Notes: a model not told the origin generated them from the letters alone. Counted from the stretch's first letter, positions 45,102-53,719 are shown. The stretch: 64,000 nt of DNA from Mycolicibacterium canariasense (GCF_002101555.1 NZ_LQOL01000032.1:19815-83814), one strand, 5' to 3'. Program-made: numbers and translations.

Positions 45102-46499
45102 CTAACCGGCCAGTAACAGGAGATTGCCCAGCCGCCGTGAGTGTCGGGCGGCCGCGGCGATGGACACCACGTGCGCCACCCCGGCCTCGATTCCACGAGC
45201 CAGTTCGTCCGGGCCGACGGGACTGTCGACGTCGGCGATCACCCCGAAGACCAGCTCGTCGTCGTAGCTCAGGATGGCGATGCCGGTGCGAAGATGCACG
45301 GCGATCGGCGGAACGGGGAGCAACGCCCGAATCTCGCACCCCGCGAACCGCAACCGGCGATGCGGTCCGGGCACATTGGTGGCGACGGTGACCACCCCGC
45401 GTTGCGGCAGCCGGCTCAGCAGCCGCACCACCGGCGCGGTGACGGCGTACGGCAGCAGTCCGGCCGCCGCCACGGCCAGCGCACCTGCGCCGACCTGCCC
45501 GCCCGATTTCACAGCCGTCATACGCTCGTGGACCGCCTGCAGCCGGCGCAGCGGGTCGGCATACTCGACCGGCAATTGCGGCAGCGTCACAGCGATCCGA
45601 TTGTCGGGGATGTGCAATGCATCCGGGGTGCGCAGCGAGACCGGCACCGCCGTGCGCAGGGAGTGGGCCCGCGGCGTCTGGCCGCGCCGCAGCATCGCCG
45701 ACCGAAAGCTGTCGGCAATGGCAGCCAGCGCCACGTCGTTGACCGTGACCCCGAGCCGTTCGCTGACCATGCGGACATCGGCCAGCCGCACCCGCGCGGC
45801 GCTGTAGCTGCGCAGGTCACTCAATGGGCCGGTATAGGACCGCGGTGTCGAGGCGAACAGGGCGGACGCCAATTCGGCTGCACCGGACGCCACCCGCAGC
45901 GCGGTGCGGGACGCATCCGTGGAGACCTGCATGGCCGTTCGCAACCAGTCGACCGGATTCAGGCTCCACCCGGGGGTGCCCTCGGTCCCCGGTCGCGGAT
46001 GCTCCATCCCCGACACCACCGACGCACCGTCGTCACAGATCCGCTCCAGCATCGCGGTCGCCGCGATACCGTCGGCGATGCTGTGGTGAATCTTGATCAG
46101 GATCGCCCACCGGTTGCCGGCAAGGCCGTCGATCACCCAGCATTCCCACAGCGGTCGCGACCGATCCAGTCGCCGTTCCATCGCCTGCCCGACGACGGCG
46201 TACACCGCGGCGTCGTCGCCGGGTGAGGCGACGGCCACGTGCCGAACATGGTGAGTGATGTCGAAGGAGCGGTCGGGGACCCACTGCGGCGCGGCCAGGC
46301 TCATCGGCATTTCGTGCAGCACTTCCCGGCAGCGGGGAAGCTCCGCGGTGCGTTCGTCCAGCACCCTCAGCAGGGTGGCCGTGTCGGGGGCGGGGCCCTC
46401 CAGTACGGCAAGCGCAGCGAGGGCCAGGCTGACGTGGCCATCGGCATCCTCGGCCTGCAGGTAGCCCGTTTCCAGGACGCTCAGGCGGCGACCGGTCAT
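45102..46499 (-). CDS. Wax ester synthase/diacylglycerol acyltransferase
   Basis: A 465-residue WS/DGAT. The catalytic HHxxxDG motif is present (IKIHHSIADGIAATAMLERI, about 130-150), with the C-terminal NVPGPHRRLRFAGCEI and PLWECWVIDGL blocks of the family. It esterifies long-chain acyl-CoA with diacylglycerol or alcohols, storing lipid; Tgs1 (Rv3130c) is the DosR-controlled M. tuberculosis example. ATG 46499 has GAGGAG upstream. A DosR-like box lies 57 bp upstream. Confidence 0.93.
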   Translation of the reverse strand: MTGRRLSVLETGYLQAEDADGHVSLALAALAVLEGPAPDTATLLRVLDERTAELPRCREVLHEMPMSLAAPQWVPDRSFDITHHVRHVAVASPGDDAAVYAVVGQAMERRLDRSRPLWECWVIDGLAGNRWAILIKIHHSIADGIAATAMLERICDDGASVVSGMEHPRPGTEGTPGWSLNPVDWLRTAMQVSTDASRTALRVASGAAELASALFASTPRSYTGPLSDLRSYSAARVRLADVRMVSERLGVTVNDVALAAIADSFRSAMLRRGQTPRAHSLRTAVPVSLRTPDALHIPDNRIAVTLPQLPVEYADPLRRLQAVHERMTAVKSGGQVGAGALAVAAAGLLPYAVTAPVVRLLSRLPQRGVVTVATNVPGPHRRLRFAGCEIRALLPVPPIAVHLRTGIAILSYDDELVFGVIADVDSPVGPDELARGIEAGVAHVVSIAAAARHSRRLGNLLLLAG

Positions 46500-46555
46500 C
46501 ACTTCTCCTCGTTCTCCAACACCCCCAGCTTGAATCGGGCCACCACCCACGGCTA

Positions 46556-46569
46556 GGGCATTAGGTCAC
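46556..46569. promoter_or_regulatory. DosR-like box; last of the island
   Basis: GGGCATTAGGTCAC; the minus strand reads GTGACCTAATGCCC. It is 57 bp before the WS/DGAT start and marks the right end of the boxed island. Confidence 0.65.
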
Positions 46570-46592
46570 CCGTTCGGCCGCAGGTCTCTCTC

Positions 46593-46642
46593 CCCGTCGC
46601 TTCGCTCGCCCGGGGTACTTTCTCCCGTCGCTTCGCTCGCCC
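46593..46642. repeat. Pair of 19-bp direct repeats before blaI
   Basis: CCCGTCGCTTCGCTCGCCC occurs at 46593-46611 and 46624-46642, 31 bp apart (about three helical turns), each followed by G-rich sequence (CGGGG / CGGG). They fill the space between the WS/DGAT promoter and the BlaI gene. They could bind a regulator on one DNA face or be a duplication. Confidence 0.6.
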
Positions 46643-46675
46643 CGGGTCCTATGCTCGTCGTGAAGGGAGTGAGCG

Positions 46676-47053
46676 GTGCGCAGAGACCGAGGCGATCTGG
46701 AGAGCGCGGTGATCGCTGTCATGGCCGGCGGAGCGGCGATGACGGTGGCCGAGGTGCGCGCCGAACTGGATGCCGACCTGGCGTACACCACGGTGATGAC
46801 GGTGCTCACCAGGCTGGCCGACAAGGGGGCGCTGACTCGGCAGCGCTCGGGCCGATCGCACCGATACCGGCTGGTAGCCACGCCGGGCGACCTCCCTGCC
46901 CTGCAGGCGGCGTTGCGTATGCGCCGCGAGCTCGATGGCGAGCATGCCCGCGCGGATGTGCTGTCCAGTTTTGTGGCGACTCTCTCTGCCGAGGATGAGG
47001 CCTTGCTTCGAGAAGTACTGTCCCGCAATGACACCGGTGGTGAGAAGCGGTGA
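46676..47053 (+). CDS. BlaI/MecI/CopY-family repressor
   Basis: A 125-residue winged-helix repressor: GDLESAVIAVMAGGAAMTVA, LAYTTVMTVLTRLADKGALT and RSGRSHRYRLVATPGD are the DNA-binding domain, followed by a dimerisation helix. Family members repress beta-lactamase, respiratory or copper genes and are inactivated by a partner M56 peptidase, encoded here by the next gene (GTGA overlap at 47050). GTG 46676 has AAGGGA upstream. It is a candidate to bind the TACTAC/GTAGTA palindrome at 48468. Confidence 0.9.
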   Translation: MRRDRGDLESAVIAVMAGGAAMTVAEVRAELDADLAYTTVMTVLTRLADKGALTRQRSGRSHRYRLVATPGDLPALQAALRMRRELDGEHARADVLSSFVATLSAEDEALLREVLSRNDTGGEKR

Positions 47054-47943
47054 ACATCGGCATATTGCTCACTGCGCCGTGGCTGGTCGCGGCGGTGCTG
47101 ACCTGGCAGTTGCCCCGGCTGGCGTCGCGGTTTCACCCCGACTGGCAGGTACCGGTGGTGGCCTGGCTGGCGGTGACGTTGGCGGTGAGCAGTTGGGTGT
47201 CCCTGGCCGCGGGCGCCACGGTGCTGTCGAACCAATCCGATATCGCGGGCCGCGCTGCGGGTTCGGCGTTGGTGGTGGCTGCCGCAGCCGGCGTATTCAG
47301 CGCCGTCCGGCATGCGCGAAGCGTACGGACGTCGGTGCGCGTGAATCGTGCCTTCCGTGCCTCCCCTGGCCGCATCGGCGATGAGTCCGGGGTGCTGGTG
47401 CTCGACGATGCCCGCCCTGATGCGTTCGCGGTGCCCGGCCGCGCCGGGGGACTGATCGTGCTCACGACCGGTCTGGCGGGGGCGTTGACGGCCGATGAGC
47501 GCCGCGCGGTGATCGACCATGAGCGTGCCCATCTTCGGCACCGTCACCATCTGCATGTGCAGGCGGTCGAACTGGCCAGCCGGGTCAATCCGGTACTGAG
47601 GCCGTGGCGCCACGTCGTGCGGTTGGCCGCCGAACGTTGCGCCGACGAGTTCGCCGCGCGCCGCGATCGCCGTGCCGCCGCACAAGCCGTTGCCCGCGCC
47701 GCGCTGCTGTGCGCGCATGGGGTCACGCCGGACGTTTGTCGCATCACCGGCCGCCCGAGTGACGCACGCGCGCGCGTGGTGGCCCTCACGGGTGCGCCGC
47801 CGGCGCGCCAGCGCCCGCGTGCGGTACTGGCCGCCGGCCTTGTCGCCCTCGCGCTCAGTGGCCAGAGTTACCTGGCGGGCGATGTCATCCAGGATCGGCT
47901 GGTACCGGAAGCCGGCGAGTCGCCCGCGACGGTAATCGGCTGA
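47050..47943 (+). CDS. BlaR1/M56-type membrane metallopeptidase
   Basis: A 297-residue protein. Membrane segments at about 5-22, 34-60, 70-88 and 262-280. The zinc site is IDHERAHLRHRHHLHV (HExxH-type: H-E-R-A-H) with AAERCADEFAARRD providing the third ligand. M56 peptidases sense an extracellular signal and cleave the BlaI repressor. No penicillin-binding sensor domain is attached, so the signal is unlikely to be a beta-lactam bound covalently. Translationally coupled to the repressor gene. Confidence 0.88.
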   Translation: MNIGILLTAPWLVAAVLTWQLPRLASRFHPDWQVPVVAWLAVTLAVSSWVSLAAGATVLSNQSDIAGRAAGSALVVAAAAGVFSAVRHARSVRTSVRVNRAFRASPGRIGDESGVLVLDDARPDAFAVPGRAGGLIVLTTGLAGALTADERRAVIDHERAHLRHRHHLHVQAVELASRVNPVLRPWRHVVRLAAERCADEFAARRDRRAAAQAVARAALLCAHGVTPDVCRITGRPSDARARVVALTGAPPARQRPRAVLAAGLVALALSGQSYLAGDVIQDRLVPEAGESPATVIG

Positions 47944-47956
47944 ACCTCAAGGCGAT

Positions 47957-48433
47957 TCACTTCCCGGACGTGTCCGCCACCGCGTCGCCCCAAGCCGATC
48001 GGGCGCCCGAGTCGCCGATCCGAACCACCTGAACCGTGGTGGCGACGGCGGTGATGACGATGACCGCCGCGAGGATCCAGCCGAGAAGCGGTTTGACCGG
48101 GCGTTCGCGATGTTCGCGCACGTGGACAACGGCGAGCAGCACCGCCGCGACCAGCAGCGCCACCGCGAAATACACCATGGTGTCCCCGAGTTCGGCGTGT
48201 TCATGCAACAGCGGTGTGCGTTGCGTCTGGTGTTCGAGCCATTCCCCGGCCTCGGTGGTGAGCGGTGTCAGCACCGTGGTCGCCGCGGCCAAGACGACGA
48301 CCAGCCAGACCAGCCGCCGGCGCGCCGCGGGCCATACGGCGCAGACGATGGCCAGCAGTGCGGTGAGCGGGGCCAGCACCACGATGAAATGCACGAACAG
48401 GACGTGGGCGGGCAGCCCCTGAATAGTCGACAA
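47957..48433 (-). CDS. DUF2231 membrane protein
   Basis: A 158-residue protein with four membrane helices (about 10-32, 40-57, 85-105, 118-138). The opening STIQGLPAHVLFVHFIVVLA and the loop LHEHAELGDTMVYFAVALLV have the conserved His residues of DUF2231, which may bind haem or metal in some members. It converges on the M56 peptidase gene (13 bp). An excellent palindrome for a BlaI-type repressor lies 35 bp upstream, suggesting control by the neighbouring pair. Confidence 0.85.
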   Translation of the reverse strand: MSTIQGLPAHVLFVHFIVVLAPLTALLAIVCAVWPAARRRLVWLVVVLAAATTVLTPLTTEAGEWLEHQTQRTPLLHEHAELGDTMVYFAVALLVAAVLLAVVHVREHRERPVKPLLGWILAAVIVITAVATTVQVVRIGDSGARSAWGDAVADTSGK

Positions 48434-48467
48434 CCTTTGCCTCCGTATGACTGATCTGATGCGCTGA

Positions 48468-48486
48468 TACTACACAGTTAGTAGTA
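48468..48486. promoter_or_regulatory. Likely BlaI-type operator
   Basis: TACTACACAGTTAGTAGTA: perfect six-base arms TACTAC/GTAGTA around seven bases. It lies 35 bp before the DUF2231 gene start. The composition is AT-rich in a GC-rich genome, as is usual for BlaI/MecI sites (TACA/TGTA type). Confidence 0.65.
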
Positions 48487-48682
48487 GTTGGGCCTGTGAC
48501 GTCGCTGGCGTGATACTGGCCGCACTGCTTACACGCGGTGGTGCGCTGCACGGTTCGAGACGTCCGCCCGGGACAGCGCGGAATGGCAGTGGATGGGGAA
48601 GAGCAGTCTCTCCGGCGGTCAGGCTGCCCTGCGGGAGGCGTCGATCGAGCCACCACGCCTGCGAGTTGGCGGCCGTCGCGTG
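48487..48682. other. Intergenic region, nothing recognised
   Basis: About 196 bp between the operator and the 3' end of the lytic transglycosylase gene. Frames here are shadows; no promoter, RNA or repeat is evident to me. Confidence 0.4.
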
Positions 48683-49603
48683 CTATTGGGGATGCGTCGC
48701 CAGATAGTCAGTCACGGGCATCGGTGCGTCGGCGGCATAGCCGATCGGCAGCACCACGTCGCCTGCGGTGGTGAAGTAATAGACGTCCCAACGGTAAAAG
48801 GTGAGGAATGCCGCAGGGTCCGCGCCGATCAGCGCGGCATAGTCGGTCACCGCCCGCACATACTCGTCGGCGTTGTTGTACCGGAACAGCGCGTGGTCGG
48901 GGTCGTGCGCGAAGCCGTTCGCGGCCAGATAGCGCCCGGCGGCCATGATGCTGTCGCGCGGAGAGCGGATGTCGCCGCCGTTGCCATACGCGGCAAACGT
49001 GGCGGGCATGAATTGCATGGGACCCTGGGCACCCGCCGCGCTGTCGCCGGAGATGCTGCCGAAGTGGGTTTCGATCAGGTTGATCGCGGCCAGGTAGTTC
49101 CAGCCGACGCCGGAGGCCGCTTCCGATTCGTGGTAGGCAGCGAGCAGCTCCTCGGCAGCGGGTGGCGCCGCGATACGCCAGGCCGGCAGGGTGTCCTTGG
49201 GATGGGCCATGGCGGCGAGTTGGCGGCGGGCGTCGACGTTGCGGTCGTAGGTCTCCAGGAGATCATCCGGGACCCGGGGGCGGATGAGTGCATCCCATTC
49301 GGGGTGACGGCCGACGGCGCGGTAGGCCACCTGCTGGCGGCGCGCCGCATCGACCAATGCCGGCTCCGGCGTGGTCGGGTCGCGCAGCGCGCGCTCATCG
49401 GCGACCAGGTCGTCGGCCAATTGCATCGGGTCGTCGGCCAGGCGCGGCTGTGCATCGGGCACGGTGGTCGCGTCGAGCGGGGCGGCGCTGGGCGGTCGGA
49501 TGGCCGATGACGACTCCGCGGGCGGCGGAGCGGTAGGGGTCGGGGAGGGTACTGTGCATCCGGCGAGCACGACGAGCACCGCGGCGAGTGCCGGCCTGAT
49601 CAC
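48683..49603 (-). CDS. Lytic transglycosylase-like lipoprotein
   Basis: A 306-residue exported protein. The N-terminus VIRPALAAVLVVLAGCTVPS carries a lipobox (LAGC, Cys16) and a Pro/Ala linker follows. The catalytic domain has INLIETHFGSISGDSAAGAQ and GPMQFMPATFAAYG, typical of SLT enzymes (Glu in IETHFG), then RYNNADEYVRAVTDYAAL. It would cleave peptidoglycan at the cell surface. The GTG start overlaps the stop of a short SDR fragment (GTGA). Confidence 0.85.
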   Translation of the reverse strand: MIRPALAAVLVVLAGCTVPSPTPTAPPPAESSSAIRPPSAAPLDATTVPDAQPRLADDPMQLADDLVADERALRDPTTPEPALVDAARRQQVAYRAVGRHPEWDALIRPRVPDDLLETYDRNVDARRQLAAMAHPKDTLPAWRIAAPPAAEELLAAYHESEAASGVGWNYLAAINLIETHFGSISGDSAAGAQGPMQFMPATFAAYGNGGDIRSPRDSIMAAGRYLAANGFAHDPDHALFRYNNADEYVRAVTDYAALIGADPAAFLTFYRWDVYYFTTAGDVVLPIGYAADAPMPVTDYLATHPQ

Positions 49604-49743
49604 CGGCGAACGAGCGGGTCGGGGTCGCGGCCGGTGAGCAGCACCTCCGCGCCTTCGGCTCGGGCCCGGCGCGCGATGGCAAGGCCGATGCCCGCATCTT
49701 CGCCGACGAGCAGGACCGTTTGTCCGGATTGTCTCTGCGACAT
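49600..49743 (-). pseudogene. N-terminal fragment of a short-chain dehydrogenase
   Basis: A 47-codon frame, SGQTVLLVGEDAGIGLAIAR followed by RARAEGAEVLLTGRDPDPLV, equal to the first Rossmann strand-helix-strand of an SDR, then a stop. The rest of the enzyme is absent. It lies 2 bp after the SpoIIAA-like gene and its stop overlaps the transglycosylase GTG, so it may persist as a coupling leader. A related broken SDR lies at 59140-59702. Confidence 0.7.
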
Positions 49744-49745
49744 GA

Positions 49746-50114
49746 TCAACCCGCGGCCCACCTCTTGGCCTCGGCCAGCCGGTCGAGGGTGAACAGCGCG
49801 AGCTCGCCGGGGACCATCCACGCCAGTGCATGCAGTGTGTGGCGCACCCATTCCTTGTCCGACACCACGGCGATGCGGTTGAACGCCGAATGGTGCTGCA
49901 GTAGCGCACCGAAGCCCAGCTTGAGGTCGGCCGCGAGCCCGCCGGGGCCGAAGCCTTCGTAGTCCGGCGCGATGACTTCGACGATCCGGATCTCGCCCGA
50001 TCTGCCCAGTCGCTCCATGGTCGGGGTGAACGCACGCAGATCGTCACCACTGATCCGGCCCGATACCCGGATTCCGGTCACGCCGTCGGGCATATCCGAC
50101 ATCACCTCGATCAT
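49746..50114 (-). CDS. SpoIIAA-like (STAS/SEC14 fold) protein
   Basis: A 122-residue protein: GVTGIRVSGRISGDDLRAFT, IRIVEVIAPDYEGFGPGGLA and HSAFNRIAVVSDKEWVRHTL fit the SpoIIAA-like family of small lipid-binding or anti-anti-sigma-like folds. Function unknown. It leads the minus-strand unit with the SDR fragment and the transglycosylase. Confidence 0.8.
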   Translation of the reverse strand: MIEVMSDMPDGVTGIRVSGRISGDDLRAFTPTMERLGRSGEIRIVEVIAPDYEGFGPGGLAADLKLGFGALLQHHSAFNRIAVVSDKEWVRHTLHALAWMVPGELALFTLDRLAEAKRWAAG

Positions 50115-50393
50115 CAGACCTCCCTGTCGGTCATCGGGCCGGCCGCCTCGACGATGTCGCGAAAACCTCGGATACCAAAGCTATCTGGCGGGTACTCCGT
50201 CGTATCGGCTGACGTGGCGCCGGGCGGGCCGGCGTAACGCACATCGCCGGCGCAGCGAAGAAGCACGGGGGACGTCACGGCGAGCGCGGTACCGCACCTG
50301 CCGAATGATACGGACGTTTCTCGCGTCCCGGGCTCGGTTATAACGATTCCCGCGCCCCTTGGTTGCTATTCGATAAGCGAGACCGCAAGGAGA
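50115..50393. other. Intergenic promoter region
   Basis: 279 bp between divergent genes. GGTTATAACG at about 50336-50345 is a candidate -10 element for the GH5-like gene. No other signal is evident. Confidence 0.4.
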
Positions 50394-51551
50394 GTGTTGG
50401 CAAACTATGTTCGCCAAGTGGATCGTCGTACCGCCCTCAAACTGCCCCTTCTACTGGCCGCCGGAGCGGCGCTGACCCAGACCCCCTTCGCCTCGGCAGA
50501 TCCCGGGCGGTGGCCGGCGGAGCGAGCCAATGCCTGGTACAAAGCTCAAGATTGGCTGGTAGGCGCCAACTACATCCCGGCAAACGCCATCAACCAGATC
50601 GAAATGTGGCAGTCAGGCACCTACGACCCGCGACGCATCGATGGCGAGCTACGGGTGGCGCGGCAGATCGGGTTCAACACCATGCGGGTGTTCCTCCACG
50701 ACCAGCTCTGGACCCAGGACCGTTCGGGGTTTGCGCGCAAGCTGGCCCAGTTCGTCGGGATCGCGGCCGGCCACGGGATCAAACCGCTGTTCGTGTTCTT
50801 CGACTCCTGCTGGGATCCGAACCCCAAGCTGGGCCCACAGCACGCTCCGGTCCCCGGTGTGCACAACTCGGGCTGGGTGCAGAGCCCGGGGGCGGCCTTG
50901 CTGGGCGACGAGCGTTACCGGAAGGTGCTGTACGACTATGTGACCGGTGTCATCAGCCTGTTCCGCAACGACAACCGGGTGCTGGGCTGGGATCTGTGGA
51001 ACGAGCCCGACAACCCGGCGAAGGTGTACCGCAAAACGGAGCGCTCGGACAAGATCGCGTTGGTGACGGCGCTGTTGCCGCAGGTGTTCCAGTGGGCGCG
51101 TGCGGTCAATCCGGTCCAGCCCCTGACCAGTGGGGTCTGGCAGGGCAGTTGGGCGCCGGGCAAGCTCAGCGCGATGGCCCGCATCCAGTTGGACAATTCC
51201 GACGTCATCAGCTTCCACTCCTACGGCAAGCCGGCCGACTTCGAAGACCGCGTCGATGAGCTCATGCCCTTGGGGCGGCCGTTGCTGTGCACGGAGTACC
51301 TGGCTCGCCCGGAGGGCAGCACGATCGAGGCCATCCTGCCGATCGCCAAGCGTCGCAACATCGCGATGTACAACTGGGGCCTGGTGGCCGGTAAGACACA
51401 AACCTATTTCCCATGGGATTCCTGGGACCACCCGTCTGCGGCCGAACCGAAGCTGTGGTTCCACGACCTGCTGTATCCCGACGGACGCGCGTACCGGGAC
51501 AGTGAGATCCAGACCATCCAGTCGCTGACCGGACGGGTCGGGCAGACCTAG
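50394..51551 (+). CDS. Secreted GH5-like glycoside hydrolase
   Basis: Up to 385 residues. The N-terminus DRRTALKLPLLLAAGAALTQ is a twin-arginine signal (R-R-T-A-L-K-L), cleaved near ASA-D. The barrel has GFNTMRVFLHDQLW, GWDLWNEPDNPAKVY (acid/base Glu after Asn) and PLLCTEYLARPEG (nucleophile Glu), matching clan A beta-glycosidases. Substrate unknown; possibly a mannan or glucan. The start is uncertain: GTG 50394 is very close to AGGAG, TTG 50397 is possible and GTG 50418 would give MDRRT. It converges on the hydrolase gene with a 4-bp overlap. Confidence 0.85.
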   Translation: MLANYVRQVDRRTALKLPLLLAAGAALTQTPFASADPGRWPAERANAWYKAQDWLVGANYIPANAINQIEMWQSGTYDPRRIDGELRVARQIGFNTMRVFLHDQLWTQDRSGFARKLAQFVGIAAGHGIKPLFVFFDSCWDPNPKLGPQHAPVPGVHNSGWVQSPGAALLGDERYRKVLYDYVTGVISLFRNDNRVLGWDLWNEPDNPAKVYRKTERSDKIALVTALLPQVFQWARAVNPVQPLTSGVWQGSWAPGKLSAMARIQLDNSDVISFHSYGKPADFEDRVDELMPLGRPLLCTEYLARPEGSTIEAILPIAKRRNIAMYNWGLVAGKTQTYFPWDSWDHPSAAEPKLWFHDLLYPDGRAYRDSEIQTIQSLTGRVGQT

Positions 51552-52555
51552 CGCAAGTGGTCCAGAATGGCTGCGGTAACCGCCCCCGGCTGGTCCACCT
51601 GCAGGAAATGCCCTGCGCCAGGGATGATTTGGATCTTGCTGCCGGGCGGAAGCAGGTCCAGTGCGCCGTCGAGGTAACCGACCTGCATGCAGCCATCGGT
51701 ATCGCCGTGCAGCAACAGAACCGGGACCCGCGGCAGCCTCAGCCGGTAGCGGTGCAGCTGCTTGTAGGGCTTGGATGCCGGCGTGAACCGGATGTTGGCG
51801 CGGTAGTAGGCGATGGCAGCCCGGCGGTGGGCGGGCGTGGGCAGCGCGGCGAGCGTCCTGGCGACATCGCCGTCGACGTCGGTGTCCGGCGGGGACCAGT
51901 CCTTCCACAGCCGAGGGATGACGCGGTCCAGCACCCGCTCCGGCACCAAAGGGGTCTGGAAGAACAAGATGTACCAACTCATTCGGAGCTGGCGGACTCC
52001 CATCTTCGTCGCCCGGGCCAGTCCGAGCGAGGCATTCGAGATGGCCCGGATGGGCGGCAGTGCCAGCGAGATGTGGGCGGCGAAGGGGGATTCCGGGGAG
52101 GCGGCCAGCGCGTTGGCGGTCCAACCACCCCAATCGTGGCCGATCAGCACGGCGTCGCGGGATGCTCCGAGCGTCGTGTGCAACTCGACGAGGTCGGACA
52201 TCAGCGCGCCCAGGTGATAGTCCCCGTCGGGTGCGGGACCGGTGGGTGCATAGCCCCGGGTGAACGGCGCGATCACTCGGAAACCCTTATCCGCCAGCAT
52301 CGGAGCTACATGGCGCCAACTGTGGGCGCTGTCCGGGAAACCGTGCACGCACAGCGCGAGACGGCCATCCGACGGGCCCCATTCCAGAGCGCTCATGCGC
52401 AGGCGGGGCAGGTCGAATTCCAGGACACGGGGGTCGGCCACTTCCTGACCATACAAGGCTGCTTTTTGTGTAGTGTCAGTTTGAGCCGGTGGGTCCTCGT
52501 GGCCGCCGTGCTGATTCGCAGGTTTCTGCCTGCATGTTTCACTTTGAAATGGCAT
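51548..52555 (-). CDS. Epoxide-hydrolase-like alpha/beta hydrolase
   Basis: Up to 335 residues. LCVHGFPDSAHSWRHVAPML contains the HGFP oxyanion motif, LIGHDWGGWTANALAA the nucleophile Asp (G-H-D-W-G), LLLHGDTDGCMQ the acid and GAGHFLQVDQPG the His. These features fit epoxide hydrolases or haloalkane dehalogenases. The first 35-50 residues (Gln/Thr-rich) are not conserved, so the start may be further in. A palindrome GGCATAAATGCC at 52561-52572 lies just upstream. Confidence 0.85.
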   Translation of the reverse strand: MPFQSETCRQKPANQHGGHEDPPAQTDTTQKAALYGQEVADPRVLEFDLPRLRMSALEWGPSDGRLALCVHGFPDSAHSWRHVAPMLADKGFRVIAPFTRGYAPTGPAPDGDYHLGALMSDLVELHTTLGASRDAVLIGHDWGGWTANALAASPESPFAAHISLALPPIRAISNASLGLARATKMGVRQLRMSWYILFFQTPLVPERVLDRVIPRLWKDWSPPDTDVDGDVARTLAALPTPAHRRAAIAYYRANIRFTPASKPYKQLHRYRLRLPRVPVLLLHGDTDGCMQVGYLDGALDLLPPGSKIQIIPGAGHFLQVDQPGAVTAAILDHLR

Positions 52556-52560
52556 CTTTT

Positions 52561-52635
52561 GGCATAAATGCCAGATTAAAGGGGAATGTGGATAGTCAGG
52601 CTATCTGGAAGCGGTGCGAGGTGTCAGATTAAAGG
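52561..52635. repeat. Palindrome and repeated CAGATTAAAGG
   Basis: GGCATAAATGCC (52561-52572) is immediately before the hydrolase start. CAGATTAAAGG occurs at 52572-52582 and again at 52625-52635, 53 bp apart. The stretch is AT-rich relative to its surroundings; role unknown. Confidence 0.45.
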
Positions 52636-52741
52636 CGATTGCGCGGGCGACGGGTTGCCCCTGGAACAGCCGCGGCCCCCGCTACTTCGCCGGTTTGACT
52701 CAGGTCCGTGCGACAGGGCGACCGGCGCATTTTGACGGCGC

Positions 52742-53089
52742 CTAATGTGCGGCTTCGAATGCCTCGACAACCTCAGCCTTGATCCGTCCGCGGTCTGAAA
52801 CCTCGTAGCCACTCTTGCGAGCCCATTCCCGGATCGCTGCCAACTGCTCTCTCGAACTTGCGCCACGCGGTGCCCCCTTGGTGGCCGTGCTTCGGCGACT
52901 CCCGCGCACTCGCGTGCCTGCTTCGATGAACGGCTTCAGCGCTTTGTCGAGCTTGTTGGCGTTCGTCGGCGAAAGGTCGATCTGGTAACTGATACCCCGG
53001 ATTGAAAATTCAATCCGCTCGCCCTTATCGATCGGAATCTCTGAACCGTCGAGATCGTCAATAAGTTGGTGGATGATGCGCTCTGCCAT
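52742..53089 (-). CDS. Lsr2-family nucleoid protein (paralogue)
   Basis: A 115-residue Lsr2 homologue. [20 protein letters not shown] and [20 protein letters not shown] form the N-terminal dimer domain; [20 protein letters not shown] is the C-terminal domain with the RGR minor-groove hook. Lsr2 silences AT-rich, often foreign, DNA like H-NS. The sequence differs enough from housekeeping Lsr2 as I remember it to be a second copy. GAGGAG six bases upstream fixes the start. It stands at the left edge of the accessory-looking region. Confidence 0.92.
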   Translation of the reverse strand: MAERIIHQLIDDLDGSEIPIDKGERIEFSIRGISYQIDLSPTNANKLDKALKPFIEAGTRVRGSRRSTATKGAPRGASSREQLAAIREWARKSGYEVSDRGRIKAEVVEAFEAAH

Positions 53090-53248
53090 GATTACTCCTC
53101 GGTGAGTCAGAATCTGGCTTCACACAGTACCAGTCCTCAACAACGCAAATATTCATCGATCTGGATTTGTTTGGGGGTAATCCGTCGGGAATCGTGCGGA
53201 CGGCATTGACCGCGAGTGCGCTGGGGGCGGCCGTGTTGGGGTGGTGCG

Positions 53249-53719
53249 TCAGAAGGGCACCGTCGGTAGGTATTTGCCGTCGAGCGTGATGACGGCGCGT
53301 TCGCCTCCGGTGGGGTCCGCCACTTTCTTCACGTCGAGCCGGAAGTTGATGGCGGAGATGATGCCGTCGCCGAATTGCTCGTGTATGAGTGCTTTGAGGG
53401 TGGTGCCGTAGACCTGCAGTATTTCGTAGAAGCGGTAGATGGTTGGGTCGGTCGGTATGCCACCGGGGATGGAGCCGCGAGTCGGAATGGTCTGCAGCAG
53501 CCGTACTGCGTCCTCATCCAGCCCCAGCAGAGCGCCGACGGCCTTCGCTGATGCTTCCGGAAGCGCGTGCTGACCCAGAATGGCTGCGGTGGTGAAAGCT
53601 ACGGACAGTTTAGCGGCGTCGGCGATCTGCTGCCACGACAGGTCCTTGCGGGTCTTGGCCTCGACGGCCGTGGCGGCCAGGAGTTGGCGTGCGGTGGGAT
53701 CGAATTGGGCGTGAATCAT
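53249..53719 (-). CDS. cynS: Cyanate hydratase (cyanase)
   Basis: A 156-residue cyanase, normal length. The N-terminal helix-turn-helix-like domain is followed by the catalytic core [20 protein letters not shown] (Arg and Glu) and [12 protein letters not shown] (Ser). It converts cyanate and bicarbonate to ammonia and CO2. No carbonic anhydrase or cyanate transporter gene is adjacent. It follows the DUF1348 gene by 64 bp on the same strand, so both may answer to the TetR operators upstream. Confidence 0.95.
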   Translation of the reverse strand: MIHAQFDPTARQLLAATAVEAKTRKDLSWQQIADAAKLSVAFTTAAILGQHALPEASAKAVGALLGLDEDAVRLLQTIPTRGSIPGGIPTDPTIYRFYEILQVYGTTLKALIHEQFGDGIISAINFRLDVKKVADPTGGERAVITLDGKYLPTVPF

